Shown here piece after piece: positions 7,206 through 15,785 of a DNA stretch of 64,000 nucleotides. Each line of letters starts with the position of its first letter. The first letter of the stretch is position 1. The notes beneath the pieces were generated by a model that worked only from the letters and a program-made list of their open reading frames with translations, was not told where the DNA came from and made no database searches. The stretch spans positions 62,001 to 126,000 of the forward strand of contig CASEMN010000003.1 of the NCBI GenBank assembly GCA_949289045.1, in the 5' to 3' direction. The DNA is from an uncultured Oscillospiraceae bacterium (GTDB lineage: Bacteria > Bacillota > Clostridia > Oscillospirales > Acutalibacteraceae). The translations under genes were made by a program, and so were the position numbers.

Positions 7206-8498
7206 TTAATCGTTGATTAGTTCAATAATCCAATTTATCCAACCTTTTATTGTAGATGAGCGTCGTTCATAGGTGCTATTACTATTAACATTATACAAAT
7301 TTGACCTTTTCATAATCTGAACAATATCGTTTTTATGTGGCATTACACCCGTTTCAAAGTAAGATATAAGCGTATCAGCAAAAGCACCGTGTGACAATAC
7401 GCAACCACAAAAAGCTAGTTGTCGTTGTTTATATCCCATTTTCAAGATAGTGTGTCCCTTTTCAGTTAACTTATACAGTGGTACACCGTTCTCTTTATCT
7501 TTTTCAATAAGCCCCAAATAACGAGCAGCATCTGTATAGTAATTTGTTTGTCGTGCATCAAACGCGTATCGCTCGGTTACATCATTTCTACTTAAATTTT
7601 GATCATTGAGTAGTTCACATATATTGATAACTCGTTCAAATGAATCGGCTTGCGGAAACGGAATCTGTGGCTCGCTTTCACGAATTGTGTTTCGCAAAAC
7701 CTGTTGGATATCATCAACCGTTATCACGGTATCTTCAATAGAATAATTCTTCTGTTTCACAAGGGATATAGAACTATAATTATTTGGATCTGTAAACTCA
7801 TACTCATAAATTCGGTAAATACCATTGGAATAAACCATAAACAATGGTCTTACAGGTTTCGTCATACGACTTTTCCACACACGGTATGGATAATACAACT
7901 GTCGGACTAAGAAGTCATCAGATAAATCACGCTTTGCTTCAAACAAAGCCAAACTGCGTATGCCTTCATATGCCGCATCAATTTCAATCTGCGAGTTGTT
8001 TACGGTCACTGTTGATAAAGATTTATTTTTCAGATTACCAATGTTAAAATCAAATACACCCGATCCCATTCTACCCGAAACCGTAGACACAATCTCCTCA
8101 TCGCCTAAAAAATCAGCAACTATACCAGCCGCAACAGCACAATTTAATGCAATAGCTTCACTAAGAACATTACTACTATCCAAACTCTGTATATATGTTG
8201 GAAGTGAAACTCTTGTTATTGGAGAATTATCAGGCTCAAACTTGTGATAGGCATCAAAATGTGAGATAACATAGTCACCACGAGTAACCGGCAAAATAGA
8301 AAGTTTGTTATCAGCAAAAATTTTCGGTAAATTGATTGTGTGATCAAACTTTGCCATTAAGCGAGGCTCACGGACTTCTTTTATTTGCTTTGCAGAAATT
8401 TGAAACTGACCTTTTCTCTCAATGTGTTCCAATATATCGTGCTTTTCGAATAATTTTTCCCATGCTATATCATTAAGGCTTTTTGAACGTTCACTCAT
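7206..8498 (-). CDS. Type II restriction endonuclease, PD-(D/E)XK-like (probable partner of the Dam methylase)
   Basis: Unrecognised family of 430 residues, called a restriction enzyme from context plus motif. It directly follows and overlaps the methylase (ATG at 8498, methylase stop at 8491, 8-nt overlap). It has a D174 ... E187-A-K189 arrangement in IEIDAAYEG and LALFEAKRD, as expected for a PD-(D/E)XK nuclease core. The C-terminal half (about 300-385) looks like winged-helix DNA binding (DVTERYAFDARQTNYYTDAARYLGLI, YKLTEKGHTIL). It does not look like DpnII, MboI or Sau3AI as I know them. Codon use is more A+T-rich than in the flanking genes. The frame is open 25 codons upstream inside the methylase gene; the ATG at 8498 is the sensible start. 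Confidence 0.7.
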   Translation of the reverse strand: MSERSKSLNDIAWEKLFEKHDILEHIERKGQFQISAKQIKEVREPRLMAKFDHTINLPKIFADNKLSILPVTRGDYVISHFDAYHKFEPDNSPITRVSLPTYIQSLDSSNVLSEAIALNCAVAAGIVADFLGDEEIVSTVSGRMGSGVFDFNIGNLKNKSLSTVTVNNSQIEIDAAYEGIRSLALFEAKRDLSDDFLVRQLYYPYRVWKSRMTKPVRPLFMVYSNGIYRIYEYEFTDPNNYSSISLVKQKNYSIEDTVITVDDIQQVLRNTIRESEPQIPFPQADSFERVINICELLNDQNLSRNDVTERYAFDARQTNYYTDAARYLGLIEKDKENGVPLYKLTEKGHTILKMGYKQRQLAFCGCVLSHGAFADTLISYFETGVMPHKNDIVQIMKRSNLYNVNSNSTYERRSSTIKGWINWIIELIND

Positions 8499-9327
8499 AA
8501 TTACGCACCACAACTTCATCAACATCTCCACGCTTCGAAGCAACCGAATTAACAGCACGCTTCGCTTTAACAATGGTTATGTTATACTCTGCATATTGAT
8601 CCATTATAAATTCTGTTGCAGAATTTGAAAGCATAAACTTTATACCACGAGCGTTTAAATCATCACAACATTCTCTCAACCTTATTTGATCTTCCCGAGA
8701 AAATCCCCCTCTTGAGTATCCAGTAAAACTTGCAGTTTCTGAAACAGGATCATAGGGTGGATCAAGATATACAAAAGCACCCCTTGGAACGTTTTCTAGA
8801 ACTTCCGCATAATCCATCACAGTCATATGAATATCAGCAGAATTAAAATATGCACTAACAGCCTTCAATACAGGTGCATTTACAATGTTAGGATTTCGAT
8901 AATTGCCAAACGGAGAATTAAATTCACCTGCATTGTTTACACGATACAATCCATTAAAACAGGTTTTATTCAGATATAATACACGAGCAGCTTTTTGAAC
9001 ATCGGTCAGCGTCGCATAATAATCCCTGTCACGATCCCAATCTCTAACCGCATAAAACTGTTCCGCTGTGTTTTCAAATTTTTCCAACTCACTTATCAGA
9101 TCATTAACACTTTCTTTGATTACTGTATATACACGAATCAGTTCCGGATTTATATCGTTAATATATGCGTTGCTTGGTTGAAGATGAAAAAGCAATGCAC
9201 CACCACCAACAAACGGTTCACAGTATGTTGTAATTCTTTTAGGCAACAGTGGGCGAAATGTCTCTAGTAATTGTCTCTTTCCGCCTACCCATTTTAGAAC
9301 GGGGGCTACCAGTTTATTTTTCCTCAT
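8491..9327 (-). CDS. DNA adenine-N6 methyltransferase, Dam/DpnM type (D12 class)
   Basis: Protects host DNA by adenine methylation; the motifs resemble Dam/DpnM enzymes, so GATC is the likely target (inference). At 278 residues it shows VLKWVGGKRQLL near 8-20, the SAM motif EPFVGGGALLFHL near 38-50 and catalytic DPPYDPVSETASFTGY near 194-209, the alpha-group order of motifs. The ATG at 9327 has AGGGG 8 nt upstream. It is first in a two-gene R-M operon with the endonuclease. Confidence 0.93.
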   Translation of the reverse strand: MRKNKLVAPVLKWVGGKRQLLETFRPLLPKRITTYCEPFVGGGALLFHLQPSNAYINDINPELIRVYTVIKESVNDLISELEKFENTAEQFYAVRDWDRDRDYYATLTDVQKAARVLYLNKTCFNGLYRVNNAGEFNSPFGNYRNPNIVNAPVLKAVSAYFNSADIHMTVMDYAEVLENVPRGAFVYLDPPYDPVSETASFTGYSRGGFSREDQIRLRECCDDLNARGIKFMLSNSATEFIMDQYAEYNITIVKAKRAVNSVASKRGDVDEVVVRNYE

Positions 9328-9365
9328 TTTGTCAACCCCTCTCTTTGCTTCATTTTTACATAAAA

Positions 9366-9394
9366 ACTATACCATCATTTTTGCAGAAATTCAA
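9366..9394 (-). promoter_or_regulatory. Promoter of the R-M operon
   Basis: On the minus strand TTGAAT (9389-9394), 17-nt spacer, TATAGT (9366-9371), about 40 nt upstream of the methylase ATG. Confidence 0.6.
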
Positions 9395-9520
9395 TCAGCA
9401 ACACTTTCAAAATTTGCTACTTTTATTAGGCTTCTTATCTACTTCGACTAGTATTTTATTATGAATAGATTGTTTATAAAAGTTTAAAGGAAACAGTATC
9501 CTTACGAAGTGTCTATTTCT

Positions 9521-9575
9521 ACCGGCGCTTTTACTTTTGCAGATATATTACAGGCAATTTTATTTTGAAATTTTT
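9521..9575 (+). repeat. 55-bp direct repeat, right copy (overlaps the 3' end of nth)
   Basis: Second copy of the sequence at 7050-7104, two mismatches. Bases 9560-9575 are the real end of nth. The first 18 bases repeat the right arm and T-run of the LCP terminator, now without the left arm. Confidence 0.9.
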
Positions 9576-10192
9576 TTCGGACAAAATTCCGCCATACAGC
9601 ACTCTTCACACATGGCTTTTCTGGCAGTACATACAGCCCTGCCGTGCAGTACGCATCTGTGACAGAAATCGTTGCTCTCCTCTGGAGGCAAAAGCTTTTT
9701 CATCTCTTTTTCGACGCTTTCAGGATTCTTTGTAGCTACAAATCCCAAACGGTTACAGAGCCTTATTAAATGAGTATCCGCAACCACTGCCGGTTTTCCG
9801 TAAACATCTCCCACTATAAGGTTTGCCGTTTTTCTTCCAACTCCCGGCAAAGTTGTAAGCTCTTCTATGGTATCAGGAACTTTGCCGCCGTATCTTTCCT
9901 TTATTCCTTTGGCAATTCCCATTATATCCCTGGCTTTTCCGTGGAAAAATCCGCAGGAATGAATTATTCTTTCTATATCCGCAACATCTGCGTTTATGTA
10001 ATCATCCAAAGTTTTATATGTCGCAAAAAGCTCAGGAGTCACAAGGTTTACCCTTGCGTCAGTACACTGTGCCGAAAGTCTTGTAGCTATAAGAAGCTCC
10101 AGCGGATTAGAAGCTGTAAGAGAACATATAGCGCCAGGATATTCTTTTTTTAGAGCTTCAACCGCCGCTTTTGCACGTTCTTTCTTCGTCAT
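9560..10192 (-). CDS. nth: Endonuclease III (DNA glycosylase/AP lyase)
   Basis: Removes oxidised pyrimidines and cleaves abasic sites in base excision repair. The 210-residue protein has the helix-hairpin-helix LPGVGRKTA with catalytic K121, the general-base D139 in VVADTHLIRL, and a C-terminal 4Fe-4S loop C188-x6-C195-x2-C198-x5-C204, all spaced as in the family. Its last codons are the ones duplicated on the far side of the R-M cassette, so the R-M insertion left nth intact. Confidence 0.95.
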   Translation of the reverse strand: MTKKERAKAAVEALKKEYPGAICSLTASNPLELLIATRLSAQCTDARVNLVTPELFATYKTLDDYINADVADIERIIHSCGFFHGKARDIMGIAKGIKERYGGKVPDTIEELTTLPGVGRKTANLIVGDVYGKPAVVADTHLIRLCNRLGFVATKNPESVEKEMKKLLPPEESNDFCHRCVLHGRAVCTARKAMCEECCMAEFCPKKISK

Positions 10193-10279
10193 TTTTTCAC
10201 TTTCACACCTTTCGGAGTATAAATTACAGTCAATTATACCTTAAATTATTAAAAATTTAAAGCCTTTGCTCAATTATCA

Positions 10280-10308
10280 TTGAAAAAAACGATTTTATGT
10301 GTTATCAT
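10280..10308 (+). promoter_or_regulatory. Promoter of glyA
   Basis: TTGAAA (10280-10285), 17-nt spacer, TATCAT (10303-10308), about 43 nt before the start codon. Confidence 0.65.
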
Positions 10309-10350
10309 GATGAAGTATATTATCAAATTTTAAAGAGAGGGATTTTTGAA

Positions 10351-11601
10351 ATGTTTCAGGATTTACTCGATACCATCGGCTTTGTAGAGGGCTATGACCC
10401 AGAAGTCGGTGCGGCAATGAAAAAAGAGCTTGCCCGTCAGAGAAGAAACCTTGAGCTTATCGCTTCTGAAAACATAGTTTCTCCCGCTGTTATGGCAGCT
10501 ATGGGAAGCGTGCTTACAAACAAATACGCTGAGGGTTATCCCGGAAAGCGTTATTACGGCGGATGCGAATGCGTTGACATAGTTGAGAACATAGCTATCG
10601 AAAGAGCCAAAAAGCTTTTCGGCGCTGAGTTTGCAAACGTTCAGAGCCATTCCGGAGCACAGGCAAACTTTGCCGTATACTTTGCTCTTCTTCAGCCCGG
10701 CGATACAGTTATGGGTATGAACCTTGCTCACGGCGGACATCTTACCCACGGCTCACCTGTAAATATGTCCGGTAAGTATTACAACTTCTGCTCTTACGGC
10801 GTAAACGACGACGGTTTCATTGACTACGACGAGTTTGCAAAGAAAGCTGAAGAAGTTAAGCCCAAGCTCATCGTTGCCGGTGCTTCCGCATATCCCAGAA
10901 TCATCGACTTTAAGCGTATAAGCGAAATCGCTAAGAGCGTCGGCGCTTACTTTATGGTTGATATGGCTCACATTGCAGGTCTCGTTGCCGCAGGAGTTCA
11001 TCCCTCTCCCGTTCCATATGCTGACGTTGTTACTACTACAACTCATAAAACTCTTAGAGGTCCCAGAGGCGGCCTTATCCTCTGCAAAGAGGAACTGGGT
11101 GCAGCTATCAATAAAGCTGTATTCCCCGGCACTCAGGGCGGTCCTCTCATGCACATCATAGCAGGTAAGGCAGTTTGCTTTGGCGAGGCTCTCAAGCCCG
11201 AATTCAAAGAGTATCAGCAGAACATAGTAAAGAATGCAGCTGCTCTTGCAGACGGCCTTATGAAGAGAGGCATCAACCTTGTTTCAGGCGGTACAGACAA
11301 TCACCTTATGCTCGTTGACCTTCGCTCAGTAGGCATTACAGGTAAAGAGCTTGAGCACAGACTCGACGATGTTTATATCACCGCAAACAAGAACGCTATC
11401 CCCAACGACCCGGAGAAGCCCTTTGTTACAAGCGGTGTACGTCTCGGCACAGCAGCTGTTACAACAAGAGGTCTCGGCGTTGCCGAAATGGATAAGATTG
11501 CAGAGTTTATCTATCTTGCTGCAACTGATTTTGAGAACAAAAAGGAAGAAATCAGAAACGGTGTTACAGAAATCTGCAAGGCATATCCCCTTTACGAATA
11601 A
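10351..11601 (+). CDS. glyA: Serine hydroxymethyltransferase
   Basis: Interconverts serine and glycine with transfer of a one-carbon unit to tetrahydrofolate; PLP enzyme. At 416 residues the length is normal. K233 in [14 protein letters not shown] is the Schiff-base lysine, and the N-terminal [11 protein letters not shown] and [10 protein letters not shown] substrate/folate segments are intact. The ATG at 10351 has AAAGAGAGGG upstream. An in-frame ATG at 10297 overlaps the promoter and is rejected. Codons are strongly biased toward well-expressed choices. Confidence 0.97.
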   Translation: MFQDLLDTIGFVEGYDPEVGAAMKKELARQRRNLELIASENIVSPAVMAAMGSVLTNKYAEGYPGKRYYGGCECVDIVENIAIERAKKLFGAEFANVQSHSGAQANFAVYFALLQPGDTVMGMNLAHGGHLTHGSPVNMSGKYYNFCSYGVNDDGFIDYDEFAKKAEEVKPKLIVAGASAYPRIIDFKRISEIAKSVGAYFMVDMAHIAGLVAAGVHPSPVPYADVVTTTTHKTLRGPRGGLILCKEELGAAINKAVFPGTQGGPLMHIIAGKAVCFGEALKPEFKEYQQNIVKNAAALADGLMKRGINLVSGGTDNHLMLVDLRSVGITGKELEHRLDDVYITANKNAIPNDPEKPFVTSGVRLGTAAVTTRGLGVAEMDKIAEFIYLAATDFENKKEEIRNGVTEICKAYPLYE

Positions 11602-11617
11602 TTTAAGACAAAATTTT

Positions 11618-11647
11618 AAGCCCGGCTTGATGCCGGGCTTTTTTCTT
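11618..11647. terminator. Terminator after glyA
   Basis: AAGCCCGGC-TTGAT-GCCGGGCTT followed by TTTTCTTT; separates glyA from the convergent membrane protein gene, whose stop is at its right edge. Confidence 0.85.
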
Positions 11648-12465
11648 TAATCCTTATTTGTATTTATAAAGTCAGTAAGAATCTTTATAAATTCATCATC
11701 AGTAAAATTAGTGGCCGAAATAACAAATTTCAAACCACTATTTCTGAATTTGGCTGCATGCACATAATACGGAATAATTTCCGTTTCTCCCGTTTCAAAA
11801 TCGTATTCGCCAAGGGCTTCCATTTCAGCTTTTCCAATATATACCTTAACCCCATCAATATATGATGCTTTAATATTTTCTGGCCATTTGTACTTGTCGA
11901 GCATCGCTTCATCTTCACGGCATGCCGTAAAACTTATCCCCTTTCCTCCGGAACCAACAGGAATCGGTAACTTATCCTCGCCATATTCATTCCAATAAGT
12001 AAAGGTTATTCCTCCGTCAACAACTTTTCCGGTAGTTTTATCAAGGTAAATTTTATTGCGCGAATTGTTTTTAGAAGTTTTTAAATAATCAGGCAAAAAA
12101 GAAAAATCAAGCGTTTTTCCCAAATGCTCCGCTGCTTCCTTTTCATCGAGTACGGTTATATCATAGCTTTCTGGCGAACAAGCACCCGTCAAAAAGAAAT
12201 CACCTGCGTCAACCTCGTTTACGGTAACCATTTTTTCCGTTTCCGTGGTGGCCTCTGCGCCGCCGTAAAAGTTTTCCATGGTACCACTTACAACAGGTTT
12301 ATCTTTTTCCACTCCGCCTATTAACAAGGCACATAGACAAACAAAGGAAACACATATAACAGCCACAGCAGCCTTTTTAATCTTTTGCGTTTTAATCTTT
12401 TTTTCACTTATATAGTCATCTCTTCGTTTTAACACGCTTTCGGTCATTTCTTTATAACTCTTCAT
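11647..12465 (-). CDS. Membrane-anchored extracytoplasmic protein, putative partner of the upstream ECF sigma factor
   Basis: Not recognised beyond topology. The 272-residue protein has about 33 mostly basic cytoplasmic residues, one membrane helix (about 32-54, AVAVICVSFVCLCALLIGG) and a large external domain without a motif I can name. The ATG at 12465 lies inside the end of the sigma gene (14-nt overlap) and has GGAGGG upstream, so it is translated together with it. That pairing is typical of sigma/anti-sigma operons, but the short cytoplasmic tail carries no clear anti-sigma zinc motif. Role as anti-sigma or sigma-controlled sensor is inferred. Confidence 0.6.
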   Translation of the reverse strand: MKSYKEMTESVLKRRDDYISEKKIKTQKIKKAAVAVICVSFVCLCALLIGGVEKDKPVVSGTMENFYGGAEATTETEKMVTVNEVDAGDFFLTGACSPESYDITVLDEKEAAEHLGKTLDFSFLPDYLKTSKNNSRNKIYLDKTTGKVVDGGITFTYWNEYGEDKLPIPVGSGGKGISFTACREDEAMLDKYKWPENIKASYIDGVKVYIGKAEMEALGEYDFETGETEIIPYYVHAAKFRNSGLKFVISATNFTDDEFIKILTDFINTNKD

Positions 12466-13009
12466 ATGCAAATCCCTCCTTCTCCAGTTCTTTCCTGAGG
12501 GCTTTCTTCGCCCTGTAAACAAGATTTTCTATTTGTCGCTTATTCTTTTTCATTACTTTTGCAGTTTCTTCATTGGTAAGCTCTTCAAATACCGTCAGAA
12601 ACAAAACCTGCCGGTAATCTTCGTTTAATTTTTCAAGAGAACTATGAACAGCTATTTTTCTTTCTTCGGCAAAGTATAGTTTTTCGAGATTTTCTTCATC
12701 CCGCAGCAGATTTTCATAGTCTTCAAAAGGCTTATCTGAAAATCTCTTTCTGCGCTTTAAATAATTTACCGTTTCATTTCTGCCTATGGTATAAAGCCAT
12801 GTTTTAAAGGAATAATCTCCTTTGTATTTCGGCTTTTTTACCACAAGCTTAAAAAATGTATCCTCCGTCAGCTCTTCGGCTGTATGTATATTTTTTACAT
12901 AACCGTTTAAAAACATCATTAATCCGTCTCTGTACTCTCTGATGATTTCGCCTATACCTTCATCATCACCTTCAAGAAACCGCAGATAATTTTTTGCTCC
13001 GCTGTCCAT
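12452..13009 (-). CDS. ECF-type RNA polymerase sigma factor
   Basis: Directs RNA polymerase to a small stress or envelope regulon. The 185-residue protein has region 2 at about 25-90 (AEELTEDTFFKLVV, SFKTWLYTIGRNETVNYLKRRKR) and region 4 at about 125-175 (LNEDYRQVLFLTVFEELTNEETAKVM). The ATG at 13009 with a GAGGTG site is chosen; upstream codons in frame run into the trmL terminator. Expected to act with the overlapping membrane protein. Confidence 0.9.
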   Translation of the reverse strand: MDSGAKNYLRFLEGDDEGIGEIIREYRDGLMMFLNGYVKNIHTAEELTEDTFFKLVVKKPKYKGDYSFKTWLYTIGRNETVNYLKRRKRFSDKPFEDYENLLRDEENLEKLYFAEERKIAVHSSLEKLNEDYRQVLFLTVFEELTNEETAKVMKKNKRQIENLVYRAKKALRKELEKEGFAYEEL

Positions 13010-13081
13010 ATTTTCACCTCTTCCCTTCCTCTTTGACCGGTCATCTATTAAACAATTAAAACAAGCGATTCTCTCACATAA

Positions 13082-13110
13082 AATAAAAAAGAACCGCTCA
13101 CTGGCAGTTC
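13082..13110 (-). terminator. Terminator of trmL
   Basis: On the minus strand GAACTGC and GCGGTTC pair (one G-U), followed by TTTTTTATTTT. It separates trmL from the downstream sigma gene, which therefore needs its own promoter. Confidence 0.75.
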
Positions 13111-13121
13111 TCTTTCTTATG

Positions 13122-13619
13122 TTACCACTGGTATTTTGTAAGCTGTCCCTCTTCAAGAAGTTTGGGGAAATCCCACTGCCTTAAAACTTCATATACTCCG
13201 ATTGCAACGGAATTTGAAAGGTTAAGGCTTCTCGCGTCGGAAATCATGGGGATTCTCACGCATTTTTCAGGATTTGCCTTTAAAAGCTCCTCAGGAAGTC
13301 CTGCGGTCTCCTTGCCGAAAAACAGATAAGATTTATCGGGATAGGTAATATCAGAATATCTATTCTGTGCTTTCGTTGAAAAAAAGTAAAAATTTCCGTC
13401 CTTATTTTTTTCAAAAAAATCCTCAAGATTTGAATAGTAGGTAATATCAAGGAGATACCAGTAATCAAGACCCGCTCTTTTTAATTTTTTATCATCAATT
13501 TTAAAACCCATGGGCTCCACAATATGAAGCCTTGCACCTGTTGCGGCACAGGTTCTCGCAATATTTCCGGTATTCTGCGGTATTTCCGGTTCCACAAGAA
13601 CAATATTTAGCTCTGCCAT
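13122..13619 (-). CDS. trmL: tRNA (cytidine/uridine-34 2'-O)-methyltransferase TrmL (SPOUT family)
   Basis: 2'-O-methylates the wobble base of certain leucine tRNAs. The 165-residue protein has the SPOUT trefoil-knot motifs: N-terminal VLVEPEIPQNTGNIARTC, middle LFFGKETAGLPEELL, and C-terminal RIPMISDARSLNLSNSVAIGVYE. Length and motif order match YibK/TrmL. Confidence 0.93.
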   Translation of the reverse strand: MAELNIVLVEPEIPQNTGNIARTCAATGARLHIVEPMGFKIDDKKLKRAGLDYWYLLDITYYSNLEDFFEKNKDGNFYFFSTKAQNRYSDITYPDKSYLFFGKETAGLPEELLKANPEKCVRIPMISDARSLNLSNSVAIGVYEVLRQWDFPKLLEEGQLTKYQW

Positions 13620-13781
13620 TTTAAAGTCTTCTCCGTTTCAGTTTCAATATACCTGATTATTATAATACACACTTCTTCCCTTTGCAAATTTAAGGAAGCA
13701 TATATTCAAAAAAATAGCATAAATACATCTTGTAGGACGTGCCATAATAAAAGCGAAACCAAAGTAATGGAGGGATTAAAT

Positions 13782-13964
13782 ATGACAAATAAAAGCTCAA
13801 ACATCGCTAAAGGCGTCGGCATAGCAATGGCAGTCGGCAGCGCCACAGCTCTTATCGGCGGTACAATGATGAACTCTTCAAGCCGCAAAATGAAAAAGAG
13901 CATGAACAAAGCCGTTAAAGCCGTTGAAAACATTGTCGGGGGCATTAACTCTGCCATGAAATAA
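13782..13964 (+). CDS. Small hypothetical protein with Gly/Ala hydrophobic segment
   Basis: 60 residues. Strong ribosome binding site (GGAGGG 7 nt before ATG 13782) and a terminator just after it support a real gene. The sequence has a hydrophobic GVGIAMAVGSATALIGGTMM segment followed by a basic amphipathic helix with repeated KKS/NKAVKAVEN. Probably membrane-associated. Function not recognised. Confidence 0.75.
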   Translation: MTNKSSNIAKGVGIAMAVGSATALIGGTMMNSSSRKMKKSMNKAVKAVENIVGGINSAMK

Positions 13965-13979
13965 GAAAACCGGTTTCAA

Positions 13980-14009
13980 GGGGCGGGAAACATTCCGCCC
14001 CTTAATTTA
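13980..14009 (+). terminator. Terminator after the small protein gene
   Basis: GGGGCGG-GAAACATT-CCGCCCC followed by TTAATTTAA. The T-run is short, so read-through into the next gene is possible. Confidence 0.6.
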
Positions 14010-14028
14010 AGCCGAAAGGAGGCTTTTT

Positions 14029-15006
14029 GTGAAAAAAGCAATCGCTTTATTATCCTGTGCAGCTCTTTTAATAACATTTACAGGCTGTTCAGGGGAAGAA
14101 AATATGCCAGAAAATACTGATATTTCAGGAGAATCTCAAAACGGCAGCTCCATAATGCAGGATATCGGTGAAAGCGTTGCTTCCGTAGAAGGAAGCATTA
14201 AAACCGAATGCGAAACCGGCAAGGATACCGGAAACACATCGACCTATACAGGTTACGATCCCCTGCCCGAAATAGACCTTATATCAAAGGCAAATTCAGA
14301 CAGCAAAAATTTAAGCAATGAAAAAATCGGATACAGCTACGGGGTTTCCAAAAACGGCGTACCTCACGAGAATTCCGTTAACGCACAGAAAGAGCTTGAA
14401 AAATACGGAGGACTTGCCCTTGATACCAAAAGCAGCGAAAAGGTGCTTTATCTTACCTTTGACTGCGGATATGAAAACGGCTACACTTCAAAAGCTCTTG
14501 ACGCATTGAAAGAAAAGGGTGTACCTGCGGCATTTTTTGTAACTCTCACCTATATAAAAAGCAGTCCTGATCTTATTACAAGAATGATTAAAGAGGGACA
14601 TATTGTAGGCAACCATTCAAACACACATCCCTGCTTTGCAGATATCTCAAGGGAAAAAATGGCTCAGGAAATACAGGATGTGGATAACTTTTTGAGAACC
14701 AAATTCGGATACTCCTCTCCGTTTTTCCGCTTTCCTGAGGGAGCATACTCAGAAAACGCTTTGGATCTTGTAAACACAATAGGATACCGCAGCATATTCT
14801 GGTCGGTAGCCTATGTTGACTGGGATCCCAACACCATAAGGGGCAAGGATTACACTATAGACACCCTTATGAGCCGTATTCATCCCGGAGCGGTAATTCT
14901 GCTGCACTCTGTATCTCCTGACAACGCCGCAGCAATGGGTGAATTTATAGACAAAGCAAGAGCCGAAGGATACACCTTCAAAAGCCTTTCAGAGGCAAAG
15001 TTTTAA
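14029..15006 (+). CDS. Polysaccharide deacetylase lipoprotein, PdaA-like
   Basis: Probable peptidoglycan N-acetylmuramic acid deacetylase. The 325-residue protein starts at GTG with AAAGGAGG upstream, has a lipoprotein signal (lipobox near TFTGC at residues 16-20), a low-complexity linker, and a NodB domain from about 135. Motif 1 is YLTFDCGYENGYT (PdaA-type FDxGYENG), motif 2 is HIVGNHSNTHP with the metal His residues, and motif 3 is FRFPEG. C-terminal ILLHSVSPDN fits the last motif. In Bacillus the PdaA type makes the muramic-delta-lactam of spore cortex; that role here is inferred. Confidence 0.88.
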   Translation: MKKAIALLSCAALLITFTGCSGEENMPENTDISGESQNGSSIMQDIGESVASVEGSIKTECETGKDTGNTSTYTGYDPLPEIDLISKANSDSKNLSNEKIGYSYGVSKNGVPHENSVNAQKELEKYGGLALDTKSSEKVLYLTFDCGYENGYTSKALDALKEKGVPAAFFVTLTYIKSSPDLITRMIKEGHIVGNHSNTHPCFADISREKMAQEIQDVDNFLRTKFGYSSPFFRFPEGAYSENALDLVNTIGYRSIFWSVAYVDWDPNTIRGKDYTIDTLMSRIHPGAVILLHSVSPDNAAAMGEFIDKARAEGYTFKSLSEAKF

Positions 15007-15016
15007 AATTAAGCTT

Positions 15017-15048
15017 AAAAGGCCCTTCCTTATGGAAGAGCCTTTTTG
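15017..15048. terminator. Bidirectional terminator
   Basis: AAAAGGCCCTTCC and GGAAGAGCCTTTTT pair with T-runs on both strands, between the convergent deacetylase and flavin reductase genes. Confidence 0.8.
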
Positions 15049-15073
15049 TTACGCTTATTTACTTTGATAAAAT

Positions 15074-15742
15074 TTATCTCTTTTCAAAAACGCTTTTGGG
15101 CTGGCCACAGACAGGACAGGTAAAATCATCGGGCAGCTCTTCAAAGGGAATGTCGCCTTTATAGCGGTATCCACAGATGCTGCAAACCCATTCGCCGTTT
15201 TCGTCCTTTACAAAATCCTCTTTCTTCTCTGTATGAGGCTGTCCAGCTTTAAAAGCTGCAAAAGCTTCTCTGACGGCATTTTTAAGCTGAGGCTTCTGAT
15301 AATCAGCATAGAGAAGAGGTTCTCCATCACCCAGCCATGCATCCTCTACTGAGCACAGATAAAGGTCATGAGTGTCAAGCTTTGTAACACTTTCCACTTT
15401 GCATCTTAAATATGCTGCAGCATCTGTAAGAACAGGCAGTCCGTTTACCATAACATGGGGGACATTTTTCCACTTTTCTGTATCACGGGAGGACTGAAAC
15501 CCGAAATTTGCTATAACAAAGGGGTCAACGTCTGTTGCCAGAACAGAAACTGTAAACTCACCGGTTTTCTCAATAAGTGAGGTTGTATTATTTGTATTCA
15601 TACAGGATATGACCACCATGGGTGTCTTTCCGCTTCCCACCTGTGCAAATGCGTCTACAACGCTTCCGCCATAGTTTTCGCCGTTTTTAACTCCTACTAC
15701 ATAAAGTCCGTAAGAAAGTCTGAACAATGCTGTGTTATCCAA
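15074..15742 (-). CDS. hrb: Flavin reductase-rubredoxin fusion (high-molecular-weight rubredoxin, Hrb-like)
   Basis: Predicted to pass electrons from NAD(P)H through FMN and a rubredoxin centre to FprA. The 222-residue protein has an N-terminal flavin-reductase domain (about 1-155, [17 protein letters not shown]) and a C-terminal rubredoxin domain (about 178-222) with CSICGYRY and CPVCGQPK iron ligands. The same fusion next to fprA is known in Moorella. It lies 43 nt downstream of fprA on the same strand. Confidence 0.9.
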   Translation of the reverse strand: MDNTALFRLSYGLYVVGVKNGENYGGSVVDAFAQVGSGKTPMVVISCMNTNNTTSLIEKTGEFTVSVLATDVDPFVIANFGFQSSRDTEKWKNVPHVMVNGLPVLTDAAAYLRCKVESVTKLDTHDLYLCSVEDAWLGDGEPLLYADYQKPQLKNAVREAFAAFKAGQPHTEKKEDFVKDENGEWVCSICGYRYKGDIPFEELPDDFTCPVCGQPKSVFEKR

Positions 15743-15785
15743 TTTTGAAGCCTCCTTTATTGAATTTTATTTTAACCTATAAATT

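Noticed and set aside
7105..9520. Transposon or integrase-mediated origin of the R-M cassette
   Set aside because: No transposase, integrase or terminal inverted repeats were seen; the flanking direct repeats are longer than usual transposon target duplications.
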